Shown: one piece after another, positions 34,623-44,005 of the stretch | Layout: each line of letters opens with the position of its first letter | Position numbering within the stretch: position 1 is the first letter of the stretch | From: Guptibacillus hwajinpoensis | GTDB taxonomy: Bacteria > Bacillota > Bacilli > Bacillales > Guptibacillaceae | Direction of reading: 5' to 3' | NCBI RefSeq assembly: GCF_001039475.1 | Contig: NZ_LELK01000001.1 | Location: 1,383,607 to 1,447,606 of the forward strand | Length of the DNA stretch: 64,000 bases | Program-made: the position numbers and the translations under genes | Notes under the pieces: generated by a model | Seen by the model: only the letters and a program-made list of their open reading frames with translations | What the model was told of the DNA's origin: nothing | Database searches by the model: none

Positions 34623-34748
34623 ATGAGCCAATCAAAAGGACAGCGCGAAAGACAATTCCGTAAACGGAAAGAAGCGCAAAATCCTCATGGTAAGATTAAA
34701 TCATTAGAGCAGCTCTCTAATGAAGCATCTCCTAACAAAACAGAATAG
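34623..34748 (+). CDS. small basic protein (41 residues)
   Basis: A 41-residue highly charged protein (begins MSQSKGQRERQFRKRKEAQ, contains NPHGKIKSLEQL). It resembles a family of uncharacterised small Bacillus proteins (DUF6254-like, from memory). The ATG follows AAAGGGGTGAT. No function can be assigned. Confidence 0.75.
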   Translation: MSQSKGQRERQFRKRKEAQNPHGKIKSLEQLSNEASPNKTE

Positions 34749-34815
34749 CAATAAGATTAAACTCCTCTTTTTAAGGGTAAAGTGTTCCTACGAATGTTGA
34801 AAGGAGTTTAATGTA

Positions 34816-35022
34816 ATGAACGAAATCACAGTATCAGTTGCAGGTATGAAAGGCGAAGATTGCATACAACGAATTGAGTCAGCTCTTCTCTCCTTAAATG
34901 GAATAGAACGAGCTCTAGCAGATTTAAAAGAAGAAACAGTAACGATTGTCTATGATGAAGAAGCTGTTGAGGTTTCTGCCATTATGCAAACAATTGAAGA
35001 AGCTGGCTACCAACCAGCATAA
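34816..35022 (+). CDS. heavy-metal-associated (HMA) domain protein lacking the CxxC pair
   Basis: A 68-residue ferredoxin-like fold protein related to the copper chaperone CopZ. The metal-loop normally reads GMxCxxC; here it is GMKGEDC, so the first Cys is replaced by Gly and only one Cys remains. The rest of the fold (CIQRIESALLSLNGIERALA and IMQTIEEAGYQPA) is well kept. Normal Cu(I) binding is therefore unlikely, and no CopA gene is adjacent. A terminator follows. Confidence 0.85.
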   Translation: MNEITVSVAGMKGEDCIQRIESALLSLNGIERALADLKEETVTIVYDEEAVEVSAIMQTIEEAGYQPA

Positions 35023-35027
35023 AGCAA

Positions 35028-35056
35028 TGAGCCTGCAGAAGCAGGCTCATTTTTTC
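35028..35056 (+). terminator. terminator of the HMA gene
   Basis: TGAGCCTGC and GCAGGCTCA pair around AGAA and are followed by six Ts. Confidence 0.9.
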
Positions 35057-35180
35057 TGTTTCACAATTACACTTTTTTCTACAAAAAAACATTGAAATTT
35101 TTCCGTAAACATTCAAATTTCGCGTTAAGAGGATGATAAGGTATAGCTATAATGATATGTATCTGAAAGGGGTGCAGAAT

Positions 35181-35987
35181 GTGGATCAATCCCAATTTGA
35201 GTTTGGTGAAACCTTATCTATCCCTCCAAAAAACGATTCGGAATCGTTAACTATAAATAATCATGAAGAAATACTCAAGGAACTTGCAACACTCACTTAT
35301 GAGAATAAAAAACTGACGTTGGTTAACCAACTTGTCGCTGGTTTAGCACATGAAATTCGAAATCCATTAACGATTATGAAAGGGTTTCTTCAATTGATTA
35401 AACCCGATTTAGATCGATTACAAAAGAGTGATATCGCAGATCTCCTTCTCTCAGAAATCCATCGAACAAACGGGTTGATTGAAGAATTCTTAAATGTAAC
35501 GAGACCACGCGAACAGACATTAGAAAAGGTTAGCATCGTCCCCTTCTTAAGAAACATACTTCTCTTATACCAAAGTGAAGCCACACTAAACAAATGCACG
35601 CTAACAACAAATCTGCAAAACCTCTCACAACCGTCCTTTGCCATGATTGATTCTGGGCAGTTGAAACAAGTTTTTCTAAACATGGTCAAAAACAGTATAG
35701 AAGCGATACGTTGTGCGAATAGAGATAATGGCTACATCTCGCTATCAGTGTTTAGACGATTGCACACGATTGATATCCATATTCGTGACAATGGGATCGG
35801 AATGGATGAAACAACTAAATCTAAGCTTTTCCAACCTTTTTTTACAACAAAGAAAAAAGGAACAGGTCTAGGCCTATTCCTTTGCAAACAGATTATTCAA
35901 AATCATAGAGGTACAATAGAAGTGAATAGCACTCCAATGCTGGGCACGACGTTTATGATTCAGCTTCCGATCATTTCAGCAGATTAG
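35181..35987 (+). CDS. cytosolic orphan sensor histidine kinase
   Basis: A 268-residue kinase with only a short N-terminal segment before HisKA (HEIRNPLTIMKGFLQLI) and HATPase (DNGIGMDETTKSKLFQPFF, GTGLGLFLCKQII). It has no membrane helix or PAS domain, so it must sense through partners or its short N-terminus. The sequence is of the sporulation-kinase type and no response regulator is adjacent. I choose the GTG (VDQSQFEFG) behind AAAGGGG; the frame is open 16 codons upstream. It overlaps the convergent yihY stop by four bases. Confidence 0.85.
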   Translation: MDQSQFEFGETLSIPPKNDSESLTINNHEEILKELATLTYENKKLTLVNQLVAGLAHEIRNPLTIMKGFLQLIKPDLDRLQKSDIADLLLSEIHRTNGLIEEFLNVTRPREQTLEKVSIVPFLRNILLLYQSEATLNKCTLTTNLQNLSQPSFAMIDSGQLKQVFLNMVKNSIEAIRCANRDNGYISLSVFRRLHTIDIHIRDNGIGMDETTKSKLFQPFFTTKKKGTGLGLFLCKQIIQNHRGTIEVNSTPMLGTTFMIQLPIISAD

Positions 35988-36835
35988 AACCGAATCTGCT
36001 CGTTCTCATCTGCTACGTTAACCCCTTTTCTCATTTTATGAAGAAGGGCATTAACTTCTCCACCTACAAGAAGAATGATACCCGTTAGATAGAACCATAG
36101 CATAAGAATAATAACTCCCCCAAGGCTACCATAGGTTGCTGAATAATTTCCAAAGTTGCTTACATAGAAAGAAAACGCCAGGGAAATAATCTGCCAGCCT
36201 ATTGTAGCGACAATGGCTCCGACAATAACCTCTTTAAATGGAAAGTTCTTATTCGGAGCAAAATGATAAAGCGCCGCTAGAATGCTCGCCATAATAGCAA
36301 CAGCAACTACCCAACGAAGAACTCTGAAAAGTATTTCTGTTGATTCAGGTAGATTTAGTGCTGTTGTCATTGTGTTGATGATAACATCACCAAATACTGG
36401 TAGGACAAGGGTTACGATAAAAACAAGTATAAATCCAATTGTAAGAAGGATCGATAATAGACGAGCTTTAATGAATGACCTTGTTTCTTCCACATCGTAT
36501 GCGAGATTAAGAGCTCTCATAAGCGCCATCATACCGTTGGAAGCTGACCACAGCGTTCCTAGGATACCTACTGTTAATAGCCCTCCCTGAGGTTCGCTAA
36601 TGATTGAAATGACATTATCCTGTAAGATGCTTCCGATCTCCCCTGGTGCATAGTTAGTAAGAAAGTCAACAGCTTGTTGCTTATCAATCGACAAGTATGG
36701 AAGGATGGATAACACTAAAATTAATAGTGGGAATATAGAGAGCATGAAATAGTAAGCAAGCTCGGCTGCAAGACTCGTAACCCGATCTTCCCCCATCTCT
36801 TTACCTAACTTCTTTGTAAATGAAATTCCTGTCAT
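35984..36835 (-). CDS. YihY/BrkB family inner membrane protein
   Basis: A 283-residue protein with about six helices of the YihY family, once misnamed ribonuclease BN. Signatures are LAAELAYYFMLSIFPLLI near the N-terminus and YGSLGGVIILMLWFYLTGIILLVGGEVNA near the C-terminus. The transport role of the family is unproven. The ATG follows AAAGGAG. Confidence 0.92.
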   Translation of the reverse strand: MTGISFTKKLGKEMGEDRVTSLAAELAYYFMLSIFPLLILVLSILPYLSIDKQQAVDFLTNYAPGEIGSILQDNVISIISEPQGGLLTVGILGTLWSASNGMMALMRALNLAYDVEETRSFIKARLLSILLTIGFILVFIVTLVLPVFGDVIINTMTTALNLPESTEILFRVLRWVVAVAIMASILAALYHFAPNKNFPFKEVIVGAIVATIGWQIISLAFSFYVSNFGNYSATYGSLGGVIILMLWFYLTGIILLVGGEVNALLHKMRKGVNVADENEQIRF

Positions 36836-36944
36836 GAGAAGGCTCCTTTCGTTTATTCTTTTTACTCTGTTCCCTTAATTGCTTTTCTGTAATCGTGAAA
36901 GTAGTTTGGGACTTCTCTTAAAATTTATTGTTTTTTAAAGGGCT

Positions 36945-37005
36945 TTGGATAAAAATCACACTCCAGAGTTTATTGGAGCGGAAATCAATCACCACTTTTA
37001 AAAAC
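36945..37005 (-). repeat. collapsed remnant of the TTCCGCTCC repeat
   Basis: TTGGAGCGGAAATCAATCACCAC carries just one copy of the bounding nonamer (reverse complement GGAGCGGAA) with repeat-type flanks and none of the GC-rich core. It looks like the empty form of the element family. Confidence 0.55.
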
Positions 37006-37029
37006 ATGGTTTATGAAAACAACCAAATG

Positions 37030-37058
37030 AAAAAGCAGACTCCAAAGAGTCTGCTTTT
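37030..37058 (-). terminator. terminator of the LCP gene
   Basis: AAAAGCAGACTC and GAGTCTGCTTTT pair around CAAA next to the stop codon. Confidence 0.88.
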
Positions 37059-37062
37059 CAAT

Positions 37063-38100
37063 CTATGGTGTTGTACTACTATCTTGATTATCCATTGCGT
37101 TCAATGGATCGTCTTGCTCACCCATCTCATCAGTTAAATTCAAATGATTTTGCAGTTCAGTTTTAGCTGTAGTTAATGACTGATTGTCTAATTGAAAATA
37201 GTAGGTTGAACCAGGCTGATAATCATAACCTGTTAACTGAAGCTGTTCAATCGAATCTAATTTAGATATGAACGGGTATAAACCGAGCGCTTCTCTAAAA
37301 GTGAAGCTCATTGTAAGGTTTTCTCCAATACGATCAACCACATCACCGTATTTAGGGATAGAGGAGAGCGAGCTTACTTTATCAATAGCTGCCGTGATAA
37401 CTTCCATTTGTCGCTGTCCACGCTTTAAATCGGAATCCGCTTTTCTCGTCCTAGCAAAAGCGAGAGCCTCTTTACCATTCAGCGTTTGTTCTCCTACTTC
37501 CAGATCGATTTTACCTTTTGATTCTTTGTAGAGTTGATCAGCAATTAATTGTTCTTTAATCGTTATATCAATTCCACCAAGTTCATCAATAACCGTTTTA
37601 AATGCTTCGAAATTCACTCGAACAACCTGATCAATAGGGATACCGAGCAATTCTTCCGCTGTTTTGATAGTTAAATCAATACCACCATAAGCATGAGCGT
37701 GTGTCATCTTGTCCATGCCTCTTCCAGGAATTTCTACATACGAATCTCGAGGAATGCTTAGGAGTTTCATCGATTTATCATCCTGATTGAACGTAGCAAC
37801 CATAATTGCATCGCTTCGTCCGTTTGATGAATCTTCTGCATCATCAACACCAAGCAATAGAACTGAAAAGTGATCTTTCCCCATGTCAATTGCATTATTT
37901 CTTAAGTCTGATTGACTTCCCCGTGTTGGCTGCATCATTGATTGATCTGAAACACTAGAAACTTTATAGTAAAGATAACCACCGTAGCCTGCAATACCTA
38001 CGATCGTAAATAATAGAATGAACAACGTTGTTCGTAAGAAGCTTCGTTTCTTCTTTGGTTTATATCGACTTTGTCGATTTGACTTAATTTCTTCACTCAT
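37063..38100 (-). CDS. LytR-CpsA-Psr (LCP) family cell-wall glycopolymer ligase
   Basis: A 345-residue type II membrane protein: basic N-terminus, one helix at about residues 22-44, and an extracytoplasmic LCP domain. Motifs are LLLGVDDAEDSSNGRSDAIM and LLSIPRDSYVEIPG, followed by FARTRKADSDLKRGQRQ, which bind the polyprenyl pyrophosphate head group. The family attaches teichoic acid or other glycopolymers to peptidoglycan. Which of TagT, TagU or TagV it matches cannot be decided here. Confidence 0.93.
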   Translation of the reverse strand: MSEEIKSNRQSRYKPKKKRSFLRTTLFILLFTIVGIAGYGGYLYYKVSSVSDQSMMQPTRGSQSDLRNNAIDMGKDHFSVLLLGVDDAEDSSNGRSDAIMVATFNQDDKSMKLLSIPRDSYVEIPGRGMDKMTHAHAYGGIDLTIKTAEELLGIPIDQVVRVNFEAFKTVIDELGGIDITIKEQLIADQLYKESKGKIDLEVGEQTLNGKEALAFARTRKADSDLKRGQRQMEVITAAIDKVSSLSSIPKYGDVVDRIGENLTMSFTFREALGLYPFISKLDSIEQLQLTGYDYQPGSTYYFQLDNQSLTTAKTELQNHLNLTDEMGEQDDPLNAMDNQDSSTTP

Positions 38101-38350
38101 AAACTAATATCTCCTTCAAATAGTCTCCCCTTCTCTCACTCCGTTCAAAGATCGAGCAAGGAAGAAGACGGTCAAAATTCATAAGAAGCATAAGGAATAT
38201 TAATTACGTTAATAGTCCTAACTATTAATGTACCACCTTTTATCGCTACTTTCTACCTAAATCTTTTTCCATTTGACTAATGATATTTTGTAAAACTAAT
38301 ATGACAACTGTAGAATAAGGAAACAGGCTAAAAAGAGAGGATAGAACGTC

Positions 38351-40000
38351 TTGCAAATTCAAACGAGGTCGATACCGTGGATTATTATTGGAAATTATTT
38401 TCTATTCGGTTCATTGTGGATTTTGCTTTCTGATACACTTCTTTATAATTTATCTAATGATTTCTTATCCAATAGACAAATCGGGATGTTTAAAGGCTGG
38501 TTTTTCATTCTTTTAACATGTGGATTCCTTTACTTTCTCCTAAAACACCTGCTATCGAAGACCGAGGAGATGGAGAAAAAGTTGGTTGAGAGCGAGGAGC
38601 GATATAGAAGACTTGTCGAATCTTCTCCTTACGGAATCTCACTTATGCATAAAGGTAAAATCAACTACACAAACCAAACCGGTTTTGACTTGATTGGAAT
38701 TCGTTCGTTAGAAGAGCTGAATAATAGAAATTTATCACCTGTAGTAAATCCAGCGGATATAAAGCGAATTAGAGCGATCCTCGAGCAAATGCAGTTAGAT
38801 CCTAGCAGCAATCCTGAAACGGTAGAGTATCAATTAATTCGTTCGAATGGTGACATTATCGACGTTGAGTCGACGTTTATTCCTATCACGTTTAAAGATG
38901 AGGCAGCAACCATTATTCAGACTAGTGATATTACAGAACGAAAGAGAGCTGTGAAGGATCTGTGGGAAGCAAAGCAAATGATTCAAGCTATTATTAGCGC
39001 TTCTCCAATCGCTACGCTTGCCCTCGATATGGAAGGAAACATACGTCTTTGGAATCCAGCAGCTGAGAAAATATTTGGTTGGCGTAGTGAAGAAATAATA
39101 GGCAAGAAGAGTCAGATTGTTCCTGAGGGTGAGCAAGACATTACCATTCCCGAAATCATTGAACATGGTCATATTATTAATAAAGAAGTGAGAAGAAAAC
39201 GAAAAGATGGCTCACTTGTTTATTTGGCATTGTCGACTGCTCCGATTCAGGATAAAGACAACAACATTAATGGAATCATGGCAGCATTTATGGATATTAC
39301 AGATAAAAAGAAAACAGAAGAGGCACTCATGAAAACAGAGAAACTCTCAGCAGTTGGCCAACTTGCTGCTAGCGTTGCACATGAGATCCGCAATCCGCTT
39401 ACATCCGTAAAAGGGTTTATTCAGCTCCTAAAGCAAGATGAATCTGTATCTGATAAAGCACCTTTCCTATCAATCATGTTATCTGAAGTTGATCGAATGG
39501 ACTCCATTATTAAAGACCTACTCGTTCTAGCAAAGCCACAGGTAGAACGATTGTCATCTTTTAGAATCGACAAGCTGCTATCGTATGTTTTGCAATTGCT
39601 CAGTACGCAGGCATCTCTCTATAATGTGTATTTCATAACAGAGTTCTCCGAAGAAGACTTCCTTTTATTCGGTGAAGAAAATCAGCTTAAACAAGTTTTT
39701 ATTAACCTAATAAAGAACGCCATCGAATCAATGCCAAATGGCGGACGTGTTACTATTAAATTATCAAAGACGGATCATGAATTCATTACCATGATTCAAG
39801 ACGAAGGGGTCGGCATTCCACAGCACAAAATCAAAACACTAGGTGAACCATTCTATACTACAAAAGAAGAAGGAACCGGGCTTGGTCTGTTATCAAGTTT
39901 CAAGATTATCGAAAATCACCATGGATCAATTACGTTCGATAGTACAGTAGGTATTGGGACCACCGTTATCGTTCGATTTCCTCATTCAAAAGAGGAATAG
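38351..40000 (+). CDS. membrane-bound PAS-PAS sensor histidine kinase (sporulation-kinase type)
   Basis: A 549-residue kinase with two N-terminal helices (about 10-30 and 45-65), two PAS domains (about 80-200 and 210-335), HisKA with HEIRNPLTSVKGFIQLL and HATPase ending GTGLGLLSSFKII. The order matches KinE/KinA-like orphan kinases that feed Spo0F. It begins at a TTG behind AGAGAGGA. No response regulator is adjacent. Together with the kinases at 12127 and 35181 it gives three such inputs in one window. Confidence 0.87.
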   Translation: MQIQTRSIPWIIIGNYFLFGSLWILLSDTLLYNLSNDFLSNRQIGMFKGWFFILLTCGFLYFLLKHLLSKTEEMEKKLVESEERYRRLVESSPYGISLMHKGKINYTNQTGFDLIGIRSLEELNNRNLSPVVNPADIKRIRAILEQMQLDPSSNPETVEYQLIRSNGDIIDVESTFIPITFKDEAATIIQTSDITERKRAVKDLWEAKQMIQAIISASPIATLALDMEGNIRLWNPAAEKIFGWRSEEIIGKKSQIVPEGEQDITIPEIIEHGHIINKEVRRKRKDGSLVYLALSTAPIQDKDNNINGIMAAFMDITDKKKTEEALMKTEKLSAVGQLAASVAHEIRNPLTSVKGFIQLLKQDESVSDKAPFLSIMLSEVDRMDSIIKDLLVLAKPQVERLSSFRIDKLLSYVLQLLSTQASLYNVYFITEFSEEDFLLFGEENQLKQVFINLIKNAIESMPNGGRVTIKLSKTDHEFITMIQDEGVGIPQHKIKTLGEPFYTTKEEGTGLGLLSSFKIIENHHGSITFDSTVGIGTTVIVRFPHSKEE

Positions 40001-40126
40001 AAGACTAGTTCGTTTCGAAATAAAAACCTGATGTTGGAACATTTTTTGTGCTTCCTTCCCTTTCTATGCTAAAATATCATTCGTCTCTTATTCTCGAATA
40101 AGGTTGACCTGAAGGAGGAAGCAACA

Positions 40127-41170
40127 TTGCAAAAAACAAAACGAAATGATCCCTGTCCATGTGGCAGCGGCAAAAAATATAAAAAATGCTGTATGACATC
40201 TGAAAATGCACAGGATCAATTAGTAGAACAGCTTTACACACAAGAACTATATACAATTCAAGCACAGTTAGTTGAATATGCTATGAGCGAGCACGACCAG
40301 AAGATGGTATCACTCGCAAATGATTTATTTAACCGATATGACATTCCAGAGAATCTCGAAGAAGCTTATATGCACGGTATCTTCCCGTGGGCAATCTTCC
40401 ATCAAGCTGTAAATCAGTGGAATAAAACAATTGTGAAAGAATACATCCAGCTGTTCTCCCATTCTTTCTCGTCTGACCACGTTAGAGAAACAGTTAATAA
40501 CTGGCGAGAAGCTTATATGTCTATTTATACGGTTGAAGAAGTTTCCGGACATACTGCAGTCGTAAAAGAACTTAGTTCTGAGCAGCCAATAAGTATTCTC
40601 CTACATGAGGAAATGATTGTTTCTAGAGGAGAAAGCTTAGCTGGCATACTGCTACCTGTCAAAAATGGGGCAATGCCATTTATTGAGCTTATGAAAATTG
40701 ACCCTGACGCTATGAGAACGGTTGAGGAAAAGCTTGAGAATCAAACACAAACGTCACCTAATGGCGTGCGAACAATGATGCAGAGCCACTTCCCAGAAAT
40801 ATTAAGTGAGATTGTGAAGCATGGAAATGGTTCAGACCAATCGGAAGAATCAATTGACATGATTTGGTCAAGAAAAGAAGATGCTGAAATCGCCAAATTG
40901 TTGACTGAAAACGTAAGTGATGAATTTTCTAATGAACAAATTAACGAAGTACTTGCATTCTGGAAGCACTATAGCAAAGAAGAACAACCAGTTGTTCGAA
41001 AAGCCTCCATTTTTGCTGCCACGCTTGAATACTTAGCCGCTAAAGAATACGGCTTCTCTGCGAGTCAAAGTGCGTTAGCCAAGAAATACGGTACGTCACC
41101 ATCAAGTATTTCAAGTAAGTACAAAACATTACATGAACGATTTGTTTCTACTGTCAAAGCAACTGTCTAG
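40127..41170 (+). CDS. SEC-C metal-binding domain protein
   Basis: A 347-residue soluble protein. The N-terminal SEC-C zinc motif (NDPCPCGSGKKYKKCC) is at residues 7-22. The rest is mostly helical, and a C-terminal segment (SASQSALAKKYGTSPSSISSKYKTL) looks like a helix-turn-helix. SEC-C modules bind zinc and often mediate protein or ribosome contact; a regulatory role is inferred. The TTG start is supported by GAAGGAGG. Confidence 0.85.
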   Translation: MQKTKRNDPCPCGSGKKYKKCCMTSENAQDQLVEQLYTQELYTIQAQLVEYAMSEHDQKMVSLANDLFNRYDIPENLEEAYMHGIFPWAIFHQAVNQWNKTIVKEYIQLFSHSFSSDHVRETVNNWREAYMSIYTVEEVSGHTAVVKELSSEQPISILLHEEMIVSRGESLAGILLPVKNGAMPFIELMKIDPDAMRTVEEKLENQTQTSPNGVRTMMQSHFPEILSEIVKHGNGSDQSEESIDMIWSRKEDAEIAKLLTENVSDEFSNEQINEVLAFWKHYSKEEQPVVRKASIFAATLEYLAAKEYGFSASQSALAKKYGTSPSSISSKYKTLHERFVSTVKATV

Positions 41171-41474
41171 CCAATGATATCGATTTGTAACATTAAAGAG
41201 GTTTACTGTAATTCTTATCGAAATAAACCCATAATAACTGATTTGTTTTCTAACCCTGCTATACTGAAAACAATCCAAGTTAGCTTTCTTTCAACCCGGG
41301 AAGCTAACTGGTTGTAACCGAATGATAAAGTAACACATCCCTTCCCTCCCCCGGGAAACCTCCTTATTCTAGTAGTGAAAGAGGCGCGTCTATAGACGCG
41401 CCTCTTTCTATGTGGATTTGGACATTCCATCTTTTTCTCGTCATGTGTAAAATAAAGGTTGGAGGTGAAGATGT
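41171..41474. other. gene-free region with two inverted repeats
   Basis: AGTTAGCTT (41278-41286) and AAGCTAACT (41301-41309) can pair, with CCCGGG between them. A 30-bp perfect palindrome (41378-41407, AAAGAGGCGCGTCTA half) acts as a likely terminator for one or both sides. On the minus strand GGGGGAGGG lies just before a 15-codon frame starting at an ATG near 41334, a possible but weak leader peptide. Confidence 0.5.
41378..41407. terminator. 30-bp perfect palindrome, likely bidirectional terminator
   Basis: The two 15-bp halves are perfect complements and end in CTCTTTC on both strands. Confidence 0.65.
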
Positions 41475-42143
41475 TTGCTAACCACTTTAACTATTCAAGA
41501 ACAACTTATTCCTTTACGAAATCCCGTCCAGGCTGAAAAGATGGAGAAATATATGCGTAATCACTTCTCCTTCCTTGGAATCAAAACTCCTGAACGAAGA
41601 AACGCGACTAAACAAGTCATTAAAACAAATGGAATTCCTGATAATGATAACGTAAAGACCCTGCTCTACAATCTATGGTATATGGATGAAAGAGAATATC
41701 AGTATGTTGCTCTTGATTTACTTGATCGTGTGAAAGAATTACCAGTGGAGTACATCGAATTAATCGAGGATCTGATCACAACTAAATCCTGGTGGGATAC
41801 TGTAGACGGGCTAGCGGTACATAGTGCAGGAAATTATTTTAAACAGTACCCTCACAAAATAGAGTCAATAACCGAGCAGTGGATTACAAGTTCTAATCTT
41901 TGGCTGAATCGAAGCGCACTTCTTTTCCAGCTCTCATACAAAACAAAAACAGATTTTGAACTACTAAAATGGTATATCCGTCATCATTCCCATTCGAAAG
42001 AATTCTTCCACCAGAAAGCGATCGGATGGGCACTAAGAGAATATTCCAAAACAGATCCCGCGGCCGTTCAGATGTTTATTGATCAAGAAGAATTAGCACC
42101 ACTTAGCAAGCGAGAAGGTCTTAAAGTAATCTACAAACATTAG
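41475..42143 (+). CDS. DNA alkylation repair protein, AlkD-like
   Basis: A 222-residue all-helical HEAT-like repeat glycosylase that removes alkylated bases such as 3- and 7-methylpurines. Family patterns are HFSFLGIKTPERR near residue 30, WYMDEREYQYVALDLL, TTKSWWDTVDGLA with the key Asp, and FFHQKAIGWALREYSKT. The TTG start is supported by GGAGG nine bases upstream. It is followed by an acetyltransferase gene with its own RBS. Confidence 0.92.
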   Translation: MLTTLTIQEQLIPLRNPVQAEKMEKYMRNHFSFLGIKTPERRNATKQVIKTNGIPDNDNVKTLLYNLWYMDEREYQYVALDLLDRVKELPVEYIELIEDLITTKSWWDTVDGLAVHSAGNYFKQYPHKIESITEQWITSSNLWLNRSALLFQLSYKTKTDFELLKWYIRHHSHSKEFFHQKAIGWALREYSKTDPAAVQMFIDQEELAPLSKREGLKVIYKH

Positions 42144-42206
42144 CTCCCCCACTAGATATTGAAAGGATAACACTATAATGGGCAAGGTGAAGGAGGTATC
42201 GTAAGT

Positions 42207-42653
42207 ATGATTAATTGGCATATAAGAAAAGCAGAATTAAAAGATGCTAATGAGCTTCAAGAATGCATGTTTTTAGCTTATTCAGAGTATGAAGACCGTA
42301 TTAATGTTGAAACTCTACCACCACTGAATGTGGATTATAAAGATGAAATTTCTTCTTTTCCAGTTTGGGTCGTTGAAGTTAATAACAACGTCATTGCTGG
42401 CTTAATTTTATCATTTGAAGAAAATAACGCATCCCTTGCAAATATCGCTATACATCCTGATTTTCAAGGGAAAGGATTAGGTAAGTTTTTATTAAATTTT
42501 GCAGAAAAAGAAGCGATTACCAAAGGATATTCCGACATCCATTTAGCTACACATGCACTATTCACTGAAAATGTATTAATTTACAATAAATTAGGTTGGG
42601 TTGTATTGAATGAAGATGAAACCAAGGTATATATGAAAAAATGTTTAAGATAA
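42207..42653 (+). CDS. GNAT family N-acetyltransferase
   Basis: A 148-residue acetyltransferase. The acetyl-CoA loop is IHPDFQGKGLGKFLL, and the C-terminal IYNKLGWVVLNEDE fits the fold. The substrate is unknown. The ATG follows GAAGGAGG. Confidence 0.9.
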   Translation: MINWHIRKAELKDANELQECMFLAYSEYEDRINVETLPPLNVDYKDEISSFPVWVVEVNNNVIAGLILSFEENNASLANIAIHPDFQGKGLGKFLLNFAEKEAITKGYSDIHLATHALFTENVLIYNKLGWVVLNEDETKVYMKKCLR

Positions 42654-42671
42654 TCCTTTCATTTGGTTTAA

Positions 42672-42870
42672 TTTCCGCTCCAGGATGCTCGCTTTCCGCG
42701 GGGCGGGCGGTTAGCCTCCTCGTCGCTAACGCTCCTGCGGGGTCTCACCTGTCCCGCTAGTCCCGCAGGAGTCGAGCATCCTTCCGCTCCAATTAGCGAA
42801 GTGTGGTGTTTTATTCAATATTATTTTCTAAAGCAACAATCTTTCTGAAACTTCAAAAACATCTAAGAAA
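42672..42870 (+). repeat. GC-rich palindromic repeat (TTCCGCTCC family), full copy
   Basis: The core at 42672-42793 is nearly identical to the copy at 29773, with both bounding nonamers. The tail AAGTGTGGTGTTTTATTCAA ... AAGCAACAATCTTTC is slightly diverged. Confidence 0.92.
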
Positions 42871-42889
42871 AGAGGCTTTCACAAATACA

Positions 42890-42928
42890 AAAGAGCTTGG
42901 AAGGCATTGCGCCTCCAAGCTCTTTTCC
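42890..42928 (-). terminator. terminator of the CAP-domain gene
   Basis: AAAAGAGCTTGGA pairs with TCCAAGCTCTTTT around a short loop with one mismatch. Confidence 0.82.
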
Positions 42929-42959
42929 GTGTTATTTCATAATCCTGTAAATCGGGCTA

Positions 42960-43697
42960 TTATTTTCCGATAAACTGCTGAGTCCAGATGTTACCTTCTT
43001 CTACATAACCAACACCAATATGCGTAAAGCTACCGTTCATAATATTTTTGCGGTGCCCTTCACTATTCATCCATGCATTAACCACTTCTTCTGGTGTTTG
43101 TTGCCCTTTAGCAATATTTTCACCTGCTGTTTGATACTCAACACCAAACTGATTCATCATATCAAAAGGTGAAACATAAGTTGGACTGTTGTGTGCAAAA
43201 TAGTTATTATCTCTCATGTCTTCCGATTTTGCCTGTGCTACTTTACTCAATTCAGAATCGACCTCAAGTGGAGCTAGTCCAGCTTTTTCACGTTCTTGGT
43301 TTGTAAGGTTAACGACTTGTTGTTCAAATTCAGAAAGACTTGATTGTTGCTTGGATTGCTCTTCACTTTGCTTTTGCGCTTCAGGTTGAGCTTGTTTTGC
43401 TGAAGTTGCTTGTTCCTTTTGCTCTGCTTGTTCTTTAGCAGGTGCTTGTTTCTCTTGTGACTGATCAGCTTGCTGTGTTTGCTGAAGCTGATCTAAATCT
43501 TGAATCGAAATATTGTATTGTTTCTCAATTCGATCAATGACCGATTGTAATTCATTCATGTTCTTAACCTCGAAGGTATGAGCTTTCACGTCTGCAAGAG
43601 CGATCTGATTGTCACCTGTATTTGCAGAACCTGTAGTTGGATTCGCTGCAAGCAGTGCCGCTGCAGCTGTTACACCTAGAATAATTGACTTTTTCAA
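42960..43697 (-). CDS. secreted CAP/SCP-domain protein (YkwD-like)
   Basis: A 245-residue secreted protein: signal peptide (LGVTAAAALLAANPTTGSA), a Gln/Lys/Glu-rich linker (about residues 75-125) and a C-terminal CAP domain. Conserved parts are VNLTNQEREKAGLAPL, YFAHNSPTY, AGENIAKGQ and SEGHRKNIMN, giving the two His and two Glu of the CAP site. YkwD-like proteins are common extracellular proteins of spore formers with unclear function. The TTG start follows AGGAGG; upstream in-frame ATG codons have no RBS. Confidence 0.88.
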   Translation of the reverse strand: MKKSIILGVTAAAALLAANPTTGSANTGDNQIALADVKAHTFEVKNMNELQSVIDRIEKQYNISIQDLDQLQQTQQADQSQEKQAPAKEQAEQKEQATSAKQAQPEAQKQSEEQSKQQSSLSEFEQQVVNLTNQEREKAGLAPLEVDSELSKVAQAKSEDMRDNNYFAHNSPTYVSPFDMMNQFGVEYQTAGENIAKGQQTPEEVVNAWMNSEGHRKNIMNGSFTHIGVGYVEEGNIWTQQFIGK

Positions 43698-43977
43698 TGT
43701 GATTCCTCCTAGTTGGTGAAATTTCTTACAACACGAGATTATCATATGAATACTAGTTTAGTAGACCATAATAACTTCCTCTGACGGGAATCTATTCCAA
43801 TCTTTCTTTGAATAAAACGAATGTATCATTCATGCTAAACCTTATTAAACTAGGCATCTAAGTCATATTTGAAACCAAAAGAACCACTATTTCAATTGGC
43901 ACTAATTCCATATTATAGGTGAATCTGATCGATTAACATTCTATTTCAACCATTTCAAATCAATAACAAAAAAAAGA
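43698..43977. other. gene-free region between the CAP gene and signal peptidase gene
   Basis: AT-rich; presumably holds the promoter of the CAP gene. I see no gene, repeat or strong structure apart from the signal peptidase terminator at its right end. Confidence 0.5.
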
Positions 43978-43998
43978 AGAGTGTAACACTCTCCTTTT
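43971..43998 (-). terminator. terminator of signal peptidase gene
   Basis: AGAGTGT and ACACTCT pair; nine As on the left, broken by one G, give a T-run on the minus strand. Confidence 0.82.
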
Positions 43999-44005
43999 CA
44001 TTACC

